Shown here: piece after piece, positions 16,779 through 25,044 of the stretch
Layout of the letters: each line of letters begins with the position of its first letter
Position numbering within the stretch: position 1 is the stretch's first letter
Made by a program: the position numbers and the translations under genes
Assembly (NCBI RefSeq): GCF_022843985.1
Contig: NZ_JALHMP010000010.1
Location: forward strand, 1-64,000
Source of the DNA: Phreatobacter sp.
GTDB lineage: Bacteria; Pseudomonadota; Alphaproteobacteria; Rhizobiales; Phreatobacteraceae
Direction of reading: 5' to 3'
Length of the DNA stretch: 64,000 nt
The notes under the pieces: model-generated
Told to the model about the DNA's origin: nothing
Database searches by the model: none
The model's input: the letters and a program-made list of their open reading frames with translations, nothing else

Positions 16779-17744
16779 TCAGTCATTGCTCTCGCCCTGC
16801 TGCCACTTCCGGCGCTGCAGCCCGAACCACGAGAACATGATGGCGGCGAGAAGGAAGGGCACCATGGAGATGGCGATGGCCGCGCCCTCTCCGAGATTGC
16901 CGCCGAGAATGCCGCGCTGGTAGGACAGGGTCGCCATCAGATGGGTGGCGTTGACCGGCCCGCCGCGGGTCATCGCCCAGATCAGCTGGAAGTCGGTGAA
17001 GGTGAAGAGCACCGAGAAGGTCATCACCACCGCGATGATCGGCGTCAGAAGCGGATAGGTCACATAGCGGAAATTCTGCCAGCGGGTGGCCCCGTCCAGC
17101 GTCGCCGCCTCGTAGAGCGAGGGCGAGACGGTCTGCAGGCCGGCCAGCAGCGTGATCGCGATGAAGGGGATGCCGCGCCAGATATTCGCGAAAATGACCA
17201 CGCACTGGGCCATGAAGGGATCGCCCATCCAGTTGATGGGGGATCCGCGATCAATGATGCCCATTTTTACCAGCCCCCAGGTGATGACCGAGAACTGGGT
17301 GTCGAAAATCCACCAGAAGGCGACCGCCGAGAGCACTGTCGGCACGATGAAAGGGATGAGCACCACGGAGCGGATGAAGGCCTTGAACGGCAGGTTGTTG
17401 TTGAGCAGCAGCGCCAGATAGAGGCCGATCGCGAATTTCACGGCCGAGGCGACGAAGGTGAAGACGATGGTGAAGATGAGCGCCCCGATGAAGTCGCTGT
17501 CCTCGCTGAGCCACTCGAAGTTCTCGAGGCCCACGAACCGCCCCTCACGCCCGATGCGGGCGTCGGTGAAGCTCATCCACAGGCCCTTGCCGAGCGGATA
17601 GACCAGGAAGAGAACCAGGAAGGCCATGGCGGGCACCATGAACCAGAAGCCCAACCAGTTGCGGTTGACCTTGAGCTGTTGCCAGGCCGAGGGCTCGCCC
17701 GGCATGGGGCGGGCTTCGGTGCGTGCGACGGCGGCATCGGCCAT
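16779..17744 (-). CDS. Sugar ABC transporter permease (MalF/UgpA-like)
   Basis: 321 aa, six predicted TM segments, with the EAA loop SLYEAATLDGATRWQNFRYV followed by TYPLLTPII. The N-terminal FMVPAMAFLVLFLVYPLGKG is typical of CUT1 permeases. It lies between the binding-protein gene (84 bp upstream) and its partner permease (48 bp downstream). The substrate is not predictable from sequence; the neighbouring hydroxyacid dehydrogenases suggest a polyol, sugar acid or related compound. Confidence 0.92.
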   Translation of the reverse strand: MADAAVARTEARPMPGEPSAWQQLKVNRNWLGFWFMVPAMAFLVLFLVYPLGKGLWMSFTDARIGREGRFVGLENFEWLSEDSDFIGALIFTIVFTFVASAVKFAIGLYLALLLNNNLPFKAFIRSVVLIPFIVPTVLSAVAFWWIFDTQFSVITWGLVKMGIIDRGSPINWMGDPFMAQCVVIFANIWRGIPFIAITLLAGLQTVSPSLYEAATLDGATRWQNFRYVTYPLLTPIIAVVMTFSVLFTFTDFQLIWAMTRGGPVNATHLMATLSYQRGILGGNLGEGAAIAISMVPFLLAAIMFSWFGLQRRKWQQGESND

Positions 17745-17828
17745 GGTGTTCTCCGGAAAACTGTCGAGAACGGGGGCGGCACGCCGCCCCCGTCCGGAAT
17801 GCGTCGGGCAGCCGCGCCGCCCGGCCGA

Positions 17829-19145
17829 TCAGCGATAGATGCGGCGAAGCTGACGCTCGGCGACGCGGATCGCGCCCTCGACGTCTTCCTTGCCGGTGCA
17901 GTGGTTGGCAAAGAGGTCGACCACGATGAAGTCGGCGATGGCGGTCGCCGCCTTCTCGTTGATCGGCCCCCTGTAGCCGGCGGGGAAGGAACGCTTCGCC
18001 GACTCACCGAACACCCGTGCCTTGGGGTCGCGCGTCCAGACCGGATTGCTGTCATAGGCATTGAGGACGTGCGTCAGGTAACCCTCGGCCGCTTCCAGCC
18101 ACGGATTGAAGTTCTCGGCCTCCAGGATGAAGGCCATGAAGGCCTTGCAGGCGTTCGGGAACCGCGAATAGGTCATGCCGAACATCGGGAAGGCGAGCTG
18201 GATCTCCGCCGGCTTGCCGATCGGGCCGATGGGCCAGAAGGCATGGTCCATGTCGGCGGCGATTTCGCGCTGCTTGGCATCCTGCGAGACGCGGGCGGCG
18301 GCATAGATCGAGATCCCGTTGGCCGTCAGCGAGATTTCACCCGAGAGGAAGGCGCGGTTGTTGTTTGAGTCGTTCCACGCCGCCGTGCCGGGAATGAAGG
18401 TGTCCCAGAGTTCCTTGGCATAGCGCAGGGCCGCACGGGTCTCGGCCGAGTTGATGGTGATCTTCTCGTTCTCGTCGACCTGGGCGGCGCCGTGCGACCA
18501 GAGGAGCCAGTGGGCGAAGGCATTGCCGTCACCGGTGGCGCGTCCCAGCGGGAAGCCGGAGGGCGTACCCTTGGCCTTCAGGGCCTTGCAGAGCTCGAGG
18601 AAGCCCTTCGTGTCCTGCGGCACCTCGTTGAAGCCGGCGGCCTTGAGCATCGAGATGCGGTAGTTGATATAGCCGCCGTTGACGGCGACCGGGATCGAGA
18701 TCCACTTGCCGCCGGACTTACCGTAGGCTTCGGCCAGCGGCACCCAGCCGCCATATTTCTTGCCGAGATAGTCGGCGACGTCGGTCACCTCCAGGCACCT
18801 TTGTGGGAAGAGGTGCGGCACGGAATAGAGCGACCAGATGAGATCGGGGCCGGTGCCGGTATTGGCGGCGACCGAGGCCTTGGGCTGCACGTCGTCGAAG
18901 CTCTCGCTCGACACGTTGACGCGACAGCCGGTCGCCTGGGTGAAGGCCGCCACCATGCGGTTGAACTGGGCGTCTTCCGCCTCGACGAAGCGGCGCCAGC
19001 GCAGGAGGTTGAGGGTCGCGCCGGTTTCCGGCCTGAAGGGCGAGGTCTGCGCCCAGGCCTTGGCCCAGTCAGTGAGGCCGGAGCCGGTGAGAACGCCCGC
19101 GGCGGCGGCGCCCTTGACGAGGGTACGACGAGTGAAGGCAGTCAT
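17829..19145 (-). CDS. ABC transporter substrate-binding protein (extracellular family 1 type)
   Basis: 438 aa from the ATG at 19145; the frame continues 33 nt upstream without benefit. The N-terminus FTRRTLVKGAAAAGVLTGSG is a twin-arginine signal, so export is probably by Tat. The mature protein has the periplasmic-binding-protein layout, with TGTGPDLIWSLYSVPHLFPQ and a C-terminal region rich in aromatic residues. It delivers an unknown solute, probably carbohydrate-like, to the adjacent permeases. Confidence 0.9.
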   Translation of the reverse strand: MTAFTRRTLVKGAAAAGVLTGSGLTDWAKAWAQTSPFRPETGATLNLLRWRRFVEAEDAQFNRMVAAFTQATGCRVNVSSESFDDVQPKASVAANTGTGPDLIWSLYSVPHLFPQRCLEVTDVADYLGKKYGGWVPLAEAYGKSGGKWISIPVAVNGGYINYRISMLKAAGFNEVPQDTKGFLELCKALKAKGTPSGFPLGRATGDGNAFAHWLLWSHGAAQVDENEKITINSAETRAALRYAKELWDTFIPGTAAWNDSNNNRAFLSGEISLTANGISIYAAARVSQDAKQREIAADMDHAFWPIGPIGKPAEIQLAFPMFGMTYSRFPNACKAFMAFILEAENFNPWLEAAEGYLTHVLNAYDSNPVWTRDPKARVFGESAKRSFPAGYRGPINEKAATAIADFIVVDLFANHCTGKEDVEGAIRVAERQLRRIYR

Positions 19146-19250
19146 CAGGTTATCCTCCCATAAGGATCCGGAGCCCATCTTCGCCGTGGACCTTGCCGGT
19201 TTTTGTCGACACGGGTTTGCCCCGCCTGTTGGTTCGGACGCGCCGGTGCT

Positions 19251-20315
19251 CTACTGGCGCGCCAGGGTCTTTCCCGACTGTGCATCGAACAGATGCGTCA
19301 CCCGGCGATCGGTGCCCAGGCGGATCTTGTCGCCGGGTTTGAAGTCGTGGCGCTCGCGGAACACGGCGATGACCTCCTGGCCGTCGAGCCGGGCAACCAC
19401 CTGGATTTCCGAACCCGTCGGCTCGACGACGACGACCTCCGCCGCGGCGCCGGCCTCGTTGTCGATGAGGAAATGTTCGGGCCGGATGCCGTAGATGGCC
19501 GGCTGGCTGGCCGAGGCCGACGGCGGCGTGCCGAGCGGTAGGCGGGCGCCGCCCTCCAGCACAAAGCTCTGGCCGTCGATCTTGCCGCGGAGAAAGTTCA
19601 TCGCCGGCGAACCGATGAAGCCGGCGACGAAGAGATTGACCGGGTTGTCATAGAGATCGAGCGGCGCGCCCATCTGCTCGACGATCCCGTCATGCATGAC
19701 GACGATCTTGTCGGCCATGGTCATCGCCTCGATCTGGTCGTGGGTGACATAGACGGTGGTCGTTTTCAGCCGCTGGTGCAGTTCCTTGATCTCGGTGCGC
19801 ATGGCGACACGCAGCTTGGCGTCGAGGTTCGACAGCGGCTCGTCGAAGAGGAAGACCTGGGGGTCGCGGACGATGGCGCGCCCCATGGCGACGCGCTGCC
19901 GCTGGCCGCCGGAAAGCTGGCGCGGGAACCGGTCGAGCAGGGCACCGAGATTGAGGATCTCCGCGGCGCGCTTCACCTTGGAGTCGATCTCGCTTTGCGG
20001 CGCGTTCCTGAGCTTCAGCGAGAAGCCCATATTGTCCGCCACCGTCATGTGCGGATAGAGCGCGTAGTTCTGGAACACCATGGCGATGTCGCGCTCTTTC
20101 GGCGGAACATTGTTCACGACGCGGTCGCCGATGGCGATCTCGCCGCCGGTAATGTTCTCAAGGCCCGCGATCATGCGCAGCAGGGTGGACTTGCCACAGC
20201 CCGACGGGCCCACCAGCACGACGAATTCGCCATCCGCGATCGGAACGGAGACGCCATGGATGATCGCGGTCGAGCCAAAAGACTTTCGCACGTCGCGAAT
20301 GTCGACGGATGCCAT
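19251..20315 (-). CDS. ugpC: ABC transporter ATP-binding protein (UgpC/MalK family)
   Basis: 354 aa. The nucleotide-binding domain has Walker A GPSGCGKSTLLRMIAG, signature LSGGQRQRVAMGRAI, Walker B VFLFDEPLSNLDAKL and the switch His in VYVTHDQIEAM. The C-terminal third is a TOBE domain. It energises import through the two permeases in the cytoplasm. It is the first gene of the operon, with the binding protein 105 bp downstream. The symbol reflects the family name, not proven glycerol-phosphate transport. Confidence 0.92.
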   Translation of the reverse strand: MASVDIRDVRKSFGSTAIIHGVSVPIADGEFVVLVGPSGCGKSTLLRMIAGLENITGGEIAIGDRVVNNVPPKERDIAMVFQNYALYPHMTVADNMGFSLKLRNAPQSEIDSKVKRAAEILNLGALLDRFPRQLSGGQRQRVAMGRAIVRDPQVFLFDEPLSNLDAKLRVAMRTEIKELHQRLKTTTVYVTHDQIEAMTMADKIVVMHDGIVEQMGAPLDLYDNPVNLFVAGFIGSPAMNFLRGKIDGQSFVLEGGARLPLGTPPSASASQPAIYGIRPEHFLIDNEAGAAAEVVVVEPTGSEIQVVARLDGQEVIAVFRERHDFKPGDKIRLGTDRRVTHLFDAQSGKTLARQ

Positions 20316-20482
20316 TCACATTCCTCCCGTGGGTCCCTCGACCCTGCCTTCTGCCGCCGGCCCTTGACCTGGGCTCTGTGATCCGGTCCCGTGGGACCAG
20401 TGCGGCCATATGGCTTCTTTCGAGAGACAGTGTGGCATGCCGAAAATGGAAATCAAGTGTGATCACGGTCCGGCAGGGCTGA

Positions 20483-20500
20483 CATTTAATCGGTTGAATG
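20483..20500. promoter_or_regulatory. LacI-like palindromic operator candidate
   Basis: CATTTAATCGGTTGAATG is an 18-bp imperfect palindrome with a central CG and the AAxCGxTT core typical of LacI/GalR operators. It lies in the 246-bp gap between the divergent ABC operon and the 2-hydroxyacid dehydrogenase gene, where it could control both. Other short palindromes (20405-20414, 20434-20441, 20459-20466) also occur there. No LacI regulator is seen nearby. Confidence 0.35.
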
Positions 20501-20561
20501 CGGGAAAATTTCTGCCGTACTGACCGATATTCATCGCGCCGGCGCCTGAGGGAGACGACCC

Positions 20562-21527
20562 ATGACGAAGCCCGACCTGCTCATGACCGGCCCCATGATG
20601 CAGACCATCCAGGACCAGTTGGCGCAGCGGTTCACGCTGCACAAGCTCTGGGAGGCGGCCGACAAGGAGGCCCTTCTGCGCCAGCTCGCGCCGAGTGTCG
20701 TCGCTTTCGCCTCGGGCAGCCATGTTTCCTGCGATCCCGCCCTGATGGGGCGGTTTCCCGGCCTCAAGATCGTCTCGTCCTTCGGCGTGGGCTATGACCA
20801 TGTCGACGCCGCCTGGGCCGGCCAGAACGGCATCGTCGTCACCAACACGCCCGATGTCCTCAACGAGGAGGTCGCCGACACCGCCCTCGGCCTGCTCCTG
20901 TGCACGATGCGCCAGTTTCCCCAGACCGACCGTTATCTGCGCGCCGGCAAATGGCTGGAGAAGCCCTATCCGCTGACCGGCACGCTGCGCGACCGCAAGG
21001 TCGGCATTCTCGGCCTCGGCCGCATCGGCAAGGCCATCGCGCGGCGCCTTGAGGCCTTCGGGCTGCCGGTCGTCTATCATGGCCGCTCGGCCCAGCCGGA
21101 TGTCGCCTACCGCTATTACCCCTCGCTGGTCGAGATGGCCCGCGACGTCAACGTTCTGATGATCGTCGCTCCGGGCGGTGCCGCCACCAGCAAGATCGTC
21201 AACCGCGAGGTGCTCGAGGCGCTGGGTCCCGACGGCGTCGTCATCAATGTCGGTCGCGGCACGGTCATCGACGAGGCGGCGCTGGTTGAGGCACTCCGCA
21301 AGAAGACCATCCTGTCCGCCGGCCTCGATGTTTTCGAGGACGAGCCGCGCGTCCCGGCGGAACTGATCGCGATGGACCACATCGTCCTGTTCCCCCATGT
21401 CGGATCGGCCTCGGTCCACACGCGCAACGCCATGGCGCAGCTCGTCGTCGACAACCTCGTCTCCTGGGCCGACGGGAAGGGGCCTCTCACCCCGGTGTCC
21501 GAGACACCCTGGCCGCCGACGATGTGA
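20562..21527 (+). CDS. D-isomer-specific 2-hydroxyacid dehydrogenase (NAD-binding)
   Basis: 321 aa, ATG at 20562 behind GGGAGA. The NAD motif is GILGLGRIGKAIARRLEAFG; the downstream family motifs are VVINVGRGTVIDEAALVEAL and DVFEDEPRVP, with the catalytic His in FPHVGSASVHTR. These enzymes reduce 2-keto acids such as glyoxylate or hydroxypyruvate, or the reverse. Its divergent position next to the ABC importer operon suggests a shared substrate pathway. It is cytoplasmic, and its length is normal for the family. Confidence 0.93.
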   Translation: MTKPDLLMTGPMMQTIQDQLAQRFTLHKLWEAADKEALLRQLAPSVVAFASGSHVSCDPALMGRFPGLKIVSSFGVGYDHVDAAWAGQNGIVVTNTPDVLNEEVADTALGLLLCTMRQFPQTDRYLRAGKWLEKPYPLTGTLRDRKVGILGLGRIGKAIARRLEAFGLPVVYHGRSAQPDVAYRYYPSLVEMARDVNVLMIVAPGGAATSKIVNREVLEALGPDGVVINVGRGTVIDEAALVEALRKKTILSAGLDVFEDEPRVPAELIAMDHIVLFPHVGSASVHTRNAMAQLVVDNLVSWADGKGPLTPVSETPWPPTM

Positions 21528-21543
21528 GGCGGACGGGAGGCGG

Positions 21544-21993
21544 TCAGACCGCCTCCACCACCAGCACGGCGCCCTGGAAGGCGGTGACGCGGACCCGGGC
21601 GCCTGTGGCCAGGTCCGGTCCCGTCACCAGCCAGACGGAATCGGCGATGCGGACGCGTCCGCGTCCGGCCTGGATCGGCTCCTCAAGCACGAATTCGTTG
21701 CCGATCAGCGCCTCGAGGCGACGGTTGAGGTCGGGCTTGTCGCTCGTGGTCCCGTTGGTGGCTTTCATCACCTTCACCCAGCCGAAGAGGCAGAGCAGCG
21801 ACAGCACCGCGAAGACCAGGAGCTGAATCTGCCAGGGGCCTGGCATGACCAGGAAGGTCATGCCGGTGAGGGCCGCGGCGGCCCCGAGCCAGATCAGGAA
21901 ATAGCCGGGGACGAGAATCTCCGCTGCCATCAGGACTGCCGCGAAGGCGATCCAGCTCCAGGCCCCCCAGCTGGCCAGCGTTGCAAGAATCAT
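21544..21993 (-). CDS. NfeD family protein
   Basis: 149 aa from the ATG at 21993, which lies 1 bp after the stop of the SPFH gene. There are about three TM segments, including WSWIAFAAVLMAAEILVPGYFLIWLGA, and a C-terminal OB-fold-like domain with GRVRIADSVWLVTG and GARVRVTAFQGAVLVVE. NfeD proteins partner with SPFH membrane proteins such as QmcA/stomatin at inner-membrane microdomains. The tight gene order supports a functional complex. Confidence 0.92.
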   Translation of the reverse strand: MILATLASWGAWSWIAFAAVLMAAEILVPGYFLIWLGAAAALTGMTFLVMPGPWQIQLLVFAVLSLLCLFGWVKVMKATNGTTSDKPDLNRRLEALIGNEFVLEEPIQAGRGRVRIADSVWLVTGPDLATGARVRVTAFQGAVLVVEAV

Positions 21994-21994
21994 C

Positions 21995-22975
21995 TCAGCC
22001 TCCCGCGCTGGGCACGCTGCCGCTGCGTCCTGGCGGCCGCGGGGCAGGGCCGTCGGGACCAAAGGCGGCCTTGGCGATCTCGCCGATTCCGGCAAGCGAG
22101 CCGAGGATCTGCGTTGTCTCGATCGGCAGGATCAGCGTCTTCTGGTTGGGTGACATGGCAAGCCCCTCCAGTGCCTTCAGATATTTCTCCGCGATGAAAT
22201 AGTTCACCGACAGCGCATTGCCGCCGGCAATGGCGGCCGACAGCATCTCGGTGGCCTTGGCCTCCGCCTCCGCCTGGCGCTCGCGGGCCTCGGCATCGCG
22301 AAAGGCGGCCTCCTTGCGGCCCTCGGCCTCGAGGATCTGCGACTGCTTCTCGCCCTCGGCCCGCAGGATCTCCGACTGGCGCTGTCCCTCCGCCTCAAGG
22401 ATGACGGCGCGCTTCTCGCGCTCGGCCTTCATCTGCCGGCCCATGGCGGCGACAAGGTCGGCTGGCGGCGCAATGTCCTTGATCTCGATGCGGTTCACCT
22501 TGATGCCCCAGGGTGCCGCCGCCTGATCGACGACGCGCAGCAGGCTCTCGTTGATCGTGTCGCGGTTGGACAGCAGGGCATCAAGATCCATGGAGCCCAT
22601 CACCGTGCGGATATTGGTCATGGCGAGGTTCATCAGCGACAGTTCCAGCCGCGTGATCTCGTAGGACGAGCGCGCCGCGTCCAGCACCTGGAAAAACAGC
22701 ACGCCGTCCACGGTCACCTTGGCATTGTCCTTGGTGATGACCTCCTGGCTCGGCACATCGAGCATCTGCTCCATGACGTTCACCTTGTGGCCGATCCGGT
22801 CAATGAACGGCACGATCAGCTTCAGGCCGGGATGCAAGGTCCGGATGTACCGGCCGAACCGCTCCACCGTCCATTGATAGCCCTGCGGCACCGTCTTGAT
22901 GGCCGCAAAGAGAAACAGGATCACAACGAGGGCGATGGCGATGAGCGCGATGTCGCTACCGGCGAATGGGATCAT
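21995..22975 (-). CDS. SPFH/band 7 (stomatin-like) membrane protein
   Basis: 326 aa. A short N-terminal TM segment (IALIAIALVVILFLFAAIK) precedes the band-7 core: VPQGYQWTVERFGRYIRTL, PGLKLIVPFIDRIGHKVNVM and PWGIKVNRIEIKDI. A long charged coiled-coil region rich in Glu/Ala (about 190-250) is typical for oligomerisation. It is predicted to form membrane scaffolds and to influence protease or membrane-protein quality control, with NfeD downstream as partner. A Pro/Gly-rich tail ends the protein. Confidence 0.94.
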   Translation of the reverse strand: MIPFAGSDIALIAIALVVILFLFAAIKTVPQGYQWTVERFGRYIRTLHPGLKLIVPFIDRIGHKVNVMEQMLDVPSQEVITKDNAKVTVDGVLFFQVLDAARSSYEITRLELSLMNLAMTNIRTVMGSMDLDALLSNRDTINESLLRVVDQAAAPWGIKVNRIEIKDIAPPADLVAAMGRQMKAEREKRAVILEAEGQRQSEILRAEGEKQSQILEAEGRKEAAFRDAEARERQAEAEAKATEMLSAAIAGGNALSVNYFIAEKYLKALEGLAMSPNQKTLILPIETTQILGSLAGIGEIAKAAFGPDGPAPRPPGRSGSVPSAGG

Positions 22976-23195
22976 GATGTCTCTCCGTTGCGAATGGGGG
23001 AAGCGAGGCGCCCGGCATGGCGGCGACAGTGTCCCGGCCCGACGCTCCGAACGGCAATCAAGATGGGCCGGCCAGCAGCACGCCTATCCTGATCCCGAGC
23101 CCGGACTAGGCGTAACACGACGGCTGCAGGGAACCATCTATATATTGCGCTGCCATGGCGCGAGGCCCACCCGGACATTTCGCCGGCGCTACATT

Positions 23196-23214
23196 GTTGC
23201 GAATGCCTCGCAAC
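23196..23214. promoter_or_regulatory. Palindromic operator 1 of the Mn/Zn importer
   Basis: GTTGCGA-ATGCC-TCGCAAC is a perfect 7-5-7 palindrome just upstream of a -35 box (TTGACA, 23219-23224). Its core fits TGCRA-ATGNN-TYGCA, the same pattern as operator 2. It is likely bound by a Fur-family metal regulator (Mur- or Zur-like). Confidence 0.6.
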
Positions 23215-23218
23215 TGGC

Positions 23219-23247
23219 TTGACAGGGGCCGGCCTCACCCTCATGTT
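23219..23247 (+). promoter_or_regulatory. Candidate promoter of the metal importer operon
   Basis: A perfect TTGACA -35 box (23219-23224) is followed after 17 bp by CATGTT (23242-23247) as a weak -10. It sits between the two operators; operator 2 would cover the region around the start site. The 333-bp gap 22976-23308 otherwise holds no gene. Confidence 0.45.
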
Positions 23248-23249
23248 AA

Positions 23250-23264
23250 TGCAAATGAGTTGCA
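23250..23264. promoter_or_regulatory. Palindromic operator 2 of the Mn/Zn importer
   Basis: TGCAA-ATGAG-TTGCA is a perfect 5-5-5 palindrome, centred 52 bp (about five helical turns) from operator 1 and just downstream of the candidate -10. From memory it resembles TGCAA/TTGCA-type sites bound by the manganese regulator Mur upstream of rhizobial sitABCD operons. Confidence 0.6.
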
Positions 23265-23308
23265 ACAGCGATGTTGCGGGGACCCCTTGGCTCTGAGCAG
23301 GTGATGCA

Positions 23309-24277
23309 ATGATTTCCGATGTCAGCCGCCGTACCCTTCTTGCCCTTGCCGCAGCAACGGCGGCAACCGCACCGTGGCCAGCGCTCGCCCAAGGCGCCCG
23401 CAAGCCGTCCGTCGTCACCACCACGGCCATGCTGGCCGATGCCGTCAGGATGCTGGCTGGCGAGCAGGTCGCCGTCGAGGCGCTGATGGGCGAGGGGGTT
23501 GATCCCCACCTGTACCGGCCGACCCGCGCCGACATCGTCAAGCTGACCCAGGCCGACCTCGTCATCGCCCATGGCCTCGGCCTTGAAGCCCAGTTCCGCG
23601 AGACCTTCCAGCAATTGGCGCGCCAGCGGGCACCGCTTCTCGCCGCCGAGGCGATTGGCCGCGATCAGTTGCTCAAGGACGAGGAGGTCGCCGACAAGCC
23701 CGATCCCCACGTCTGGATGGACCCGGCTCTTTGGACCGTCGTCGTCCGCGCCGTTGCCGAGCGCCTCGCAGGGCTCGATCTGCCCGGTCGCACCAAGCTG
23801 ACGCCGGATCTGGCGCCTGTGCTCACCCGGTTGGAGGCGCTGGGCGCCTATGCCGGACAGGTCTTGGGTTCGATCGCGCCGGAGCGCCGCGTCCTCGTTA
23901 CCGCTCACGACGCCTTCGGCTATCTGGCCCGCGCCTATCGCTTCGAGGTTCACGGCATCCAGGGCCTGTCGACGGAAAGCGAGGCTGGGCTTCGGGCCAT
24001 CGAGGCGACGGTGGACCTCGTGGTTCAGCGCCGCCTCCCCGCGATCTTCGTCGAGAGTTCGGTTTCCGACCGCAATGTTCGCGCCGTCATTGAAGGCGCT
24101 GCGCGTCGGGGCCATACTCTCGTCGTTGGCGGCGAACTCTTCTCCGACGCCATGGGCAAACCCGGCACCTATGAAGGAACCTATGTCGGTATGATCGACC
24201 ACAACGTCACCACCATTGCGCGCGCGCTCGGCGGGGCGGCTCCTGAAAAGGGCATGTCCGGACGGCTCACAGGCTGA
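23309..24277 (+). CDS. Metal ABC transporter substrate-binding protein (TroA-like, Mn/Zn)
   Basis: 322 aa. A twin-arginine-like signal (SRRTLLALAAATAAT) ends near ALAQG. The candidate metal ligands are His67 (GVDPHLYRP), His134 (PDPHVWMD), His200 (VTAHDAFGYLARAY) and Asp280 (GELFSDAMG). This matches the three-His/one-Asp site of TroA rather than the Glu-containing PsaA/MntC type, so Zn and Mn are both possible. The Shine-Dalgarno before the ATG is modest. It is the first gene of a four-gene operon (binding protein, ATPase, two permeases) behind two palindromic operators, implying metal-dependent repression. Confidence 0.93.
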   Translation: MISDVSRRTLLALAAATAATAPWPALAQGARKPSVVTTTAMLADAVRMLAGEQVAVEALMGEGVDPHLYRPTRADIVKLTQADLVIAHGLGLEAQFRETFQQLARQRAPLLAAEAIGRDQLLKDEEVADKPDPHVWMDPALWTVVVRAVAERLAGLDLPGRTKLTPDLAPVLTRLEALGAYAGQVLGSIAPERRVLVTAHDAFGYLARAYRFEVHGIQGLSTESEAGLRAIEATVDLVVQRRLPAIFVESSVSDRNVRAVIEGAARRGHTLVVGGELFSDAMGKPGTYEGTYVGMIDHNVTTIARALGGAAPEKGMSGRLTG

Positions 24278-24286
24278 GGAGTGGAC

Positions 24287-25039
24287 ATGCTTGCCGTCAC
24301 GCCACCCGAGGCCCTCGCCCCGGCCATCGGCCGTCTGGCCGTGGAGGGGCTGTCGGTCGCCTATCGCGGCGTGCCCGTTCTCAATGACGTCAGTTGGGAG
24401 GCCCCCGTCACCGGGCTCACCGCCATCGTCGGGCCGAACGGTGCGGGCAAGTCCACGCTCATCAAGGCGATCCTCGGCCTGGTGCCCTCGACCGGCCGCG
24501 TCACCATTGGCGGCCGGAGCGTCGATGCGATGCGCGACGCCACCGCCTATGTCCCGCAGCGGGCGACGGTGGACTGGGACTTTCCGGCGACGGCCCTCGA
24601 CGTCGTCCTGCAGGGCATGGTGCGCGAGCCCGGCTGGTTCCGCGGCTATGGCCGGGCCCGCCGGGAACGGGCGCTCGCCCTCCTCGACCGGGTCGGCCTC
24701 GCCGATCTCGCCGGCCGCCAGATCGGCCAGATGTCCGGTGGCCAGCAGCAGCGCGTCTTCCTCGCCCGCGGCCTCGCGCGCGACGCCGCCATCCTCTTTC
24801 TTGATGAGCCGCTGGCCGGCGTCGATGCCGCATCCGAGCGCATCATCCTCGACGTCTTCGATGACCTCGACCGCGATGGGCGGCTCGTCGTCTGTGTCCA
24901 CCACGATCTCGGGACGGTTTCCGAGCGCTTTGCCGACGTGCTGGTGCTGAACAAGACGGTCATTGCCGCAGGGCCGGTCCAGGTGGCCTTCACCCCGCAA
25001 AACCTCGCGCGCGCCTATGGCGTCCCGTTGACTGTCTGA
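24287..25039 (+). CDS. Metal ABC transporter ATP-binding protein
   Basis: 250 aa from the ATG at 24287 with GGAG at 5-nt spacing; an in-frame GTG 6 nt earlier is too near the Shine-Dalgarno. Walker A is GPNGAGKSTLIKAILGL, the signature MSGGQQQRVFLARGLA, Walker B ILFLDEPLAGVDAASE, and the switch His is in VVCVHHDLG. The YVPQRATVDWDFPATALDVV segment is characteristic of Mn/Zn (TroB/MntB/SitB-type) ATPases. It starts 9 bp after the binding-protein gene and energises the two permeases that follow. Confidence 0.94.
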   Translation: MLAVTPPEALAPAIGRLAVEGLSVAYRGVPVLNDVSWEAPVTGLTAIVGPNGAGKSTLIKAILGLVPSTGRVTIGGRSVDAMRDATAYVPQRATVDWDFPATALDVVLQGMVREPGWFRGYGRARRERALALLDRVGLADLAGRQIGQMSGGQQQRVFLARGLARDAAILFLDEPLAGVDAASERIILDVFDDLDRDGRLVVCVHHDLGTVSERFADVLVLNKTVIAAGPVQVAFTPQNLARAYGVPLTV

Positions 25040-25044
25040 GAGGC

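Noticed and set aside
14913-18368. An 1151-codon open frame on the plus strand
   Set aside because: It lies antisense to the dehydrogenase and both ABC permeases and runs into the binding-protein gene, has no domain and is His/Arg/Gly-rich, as expected for a shadow frame in GC-rich DNA.
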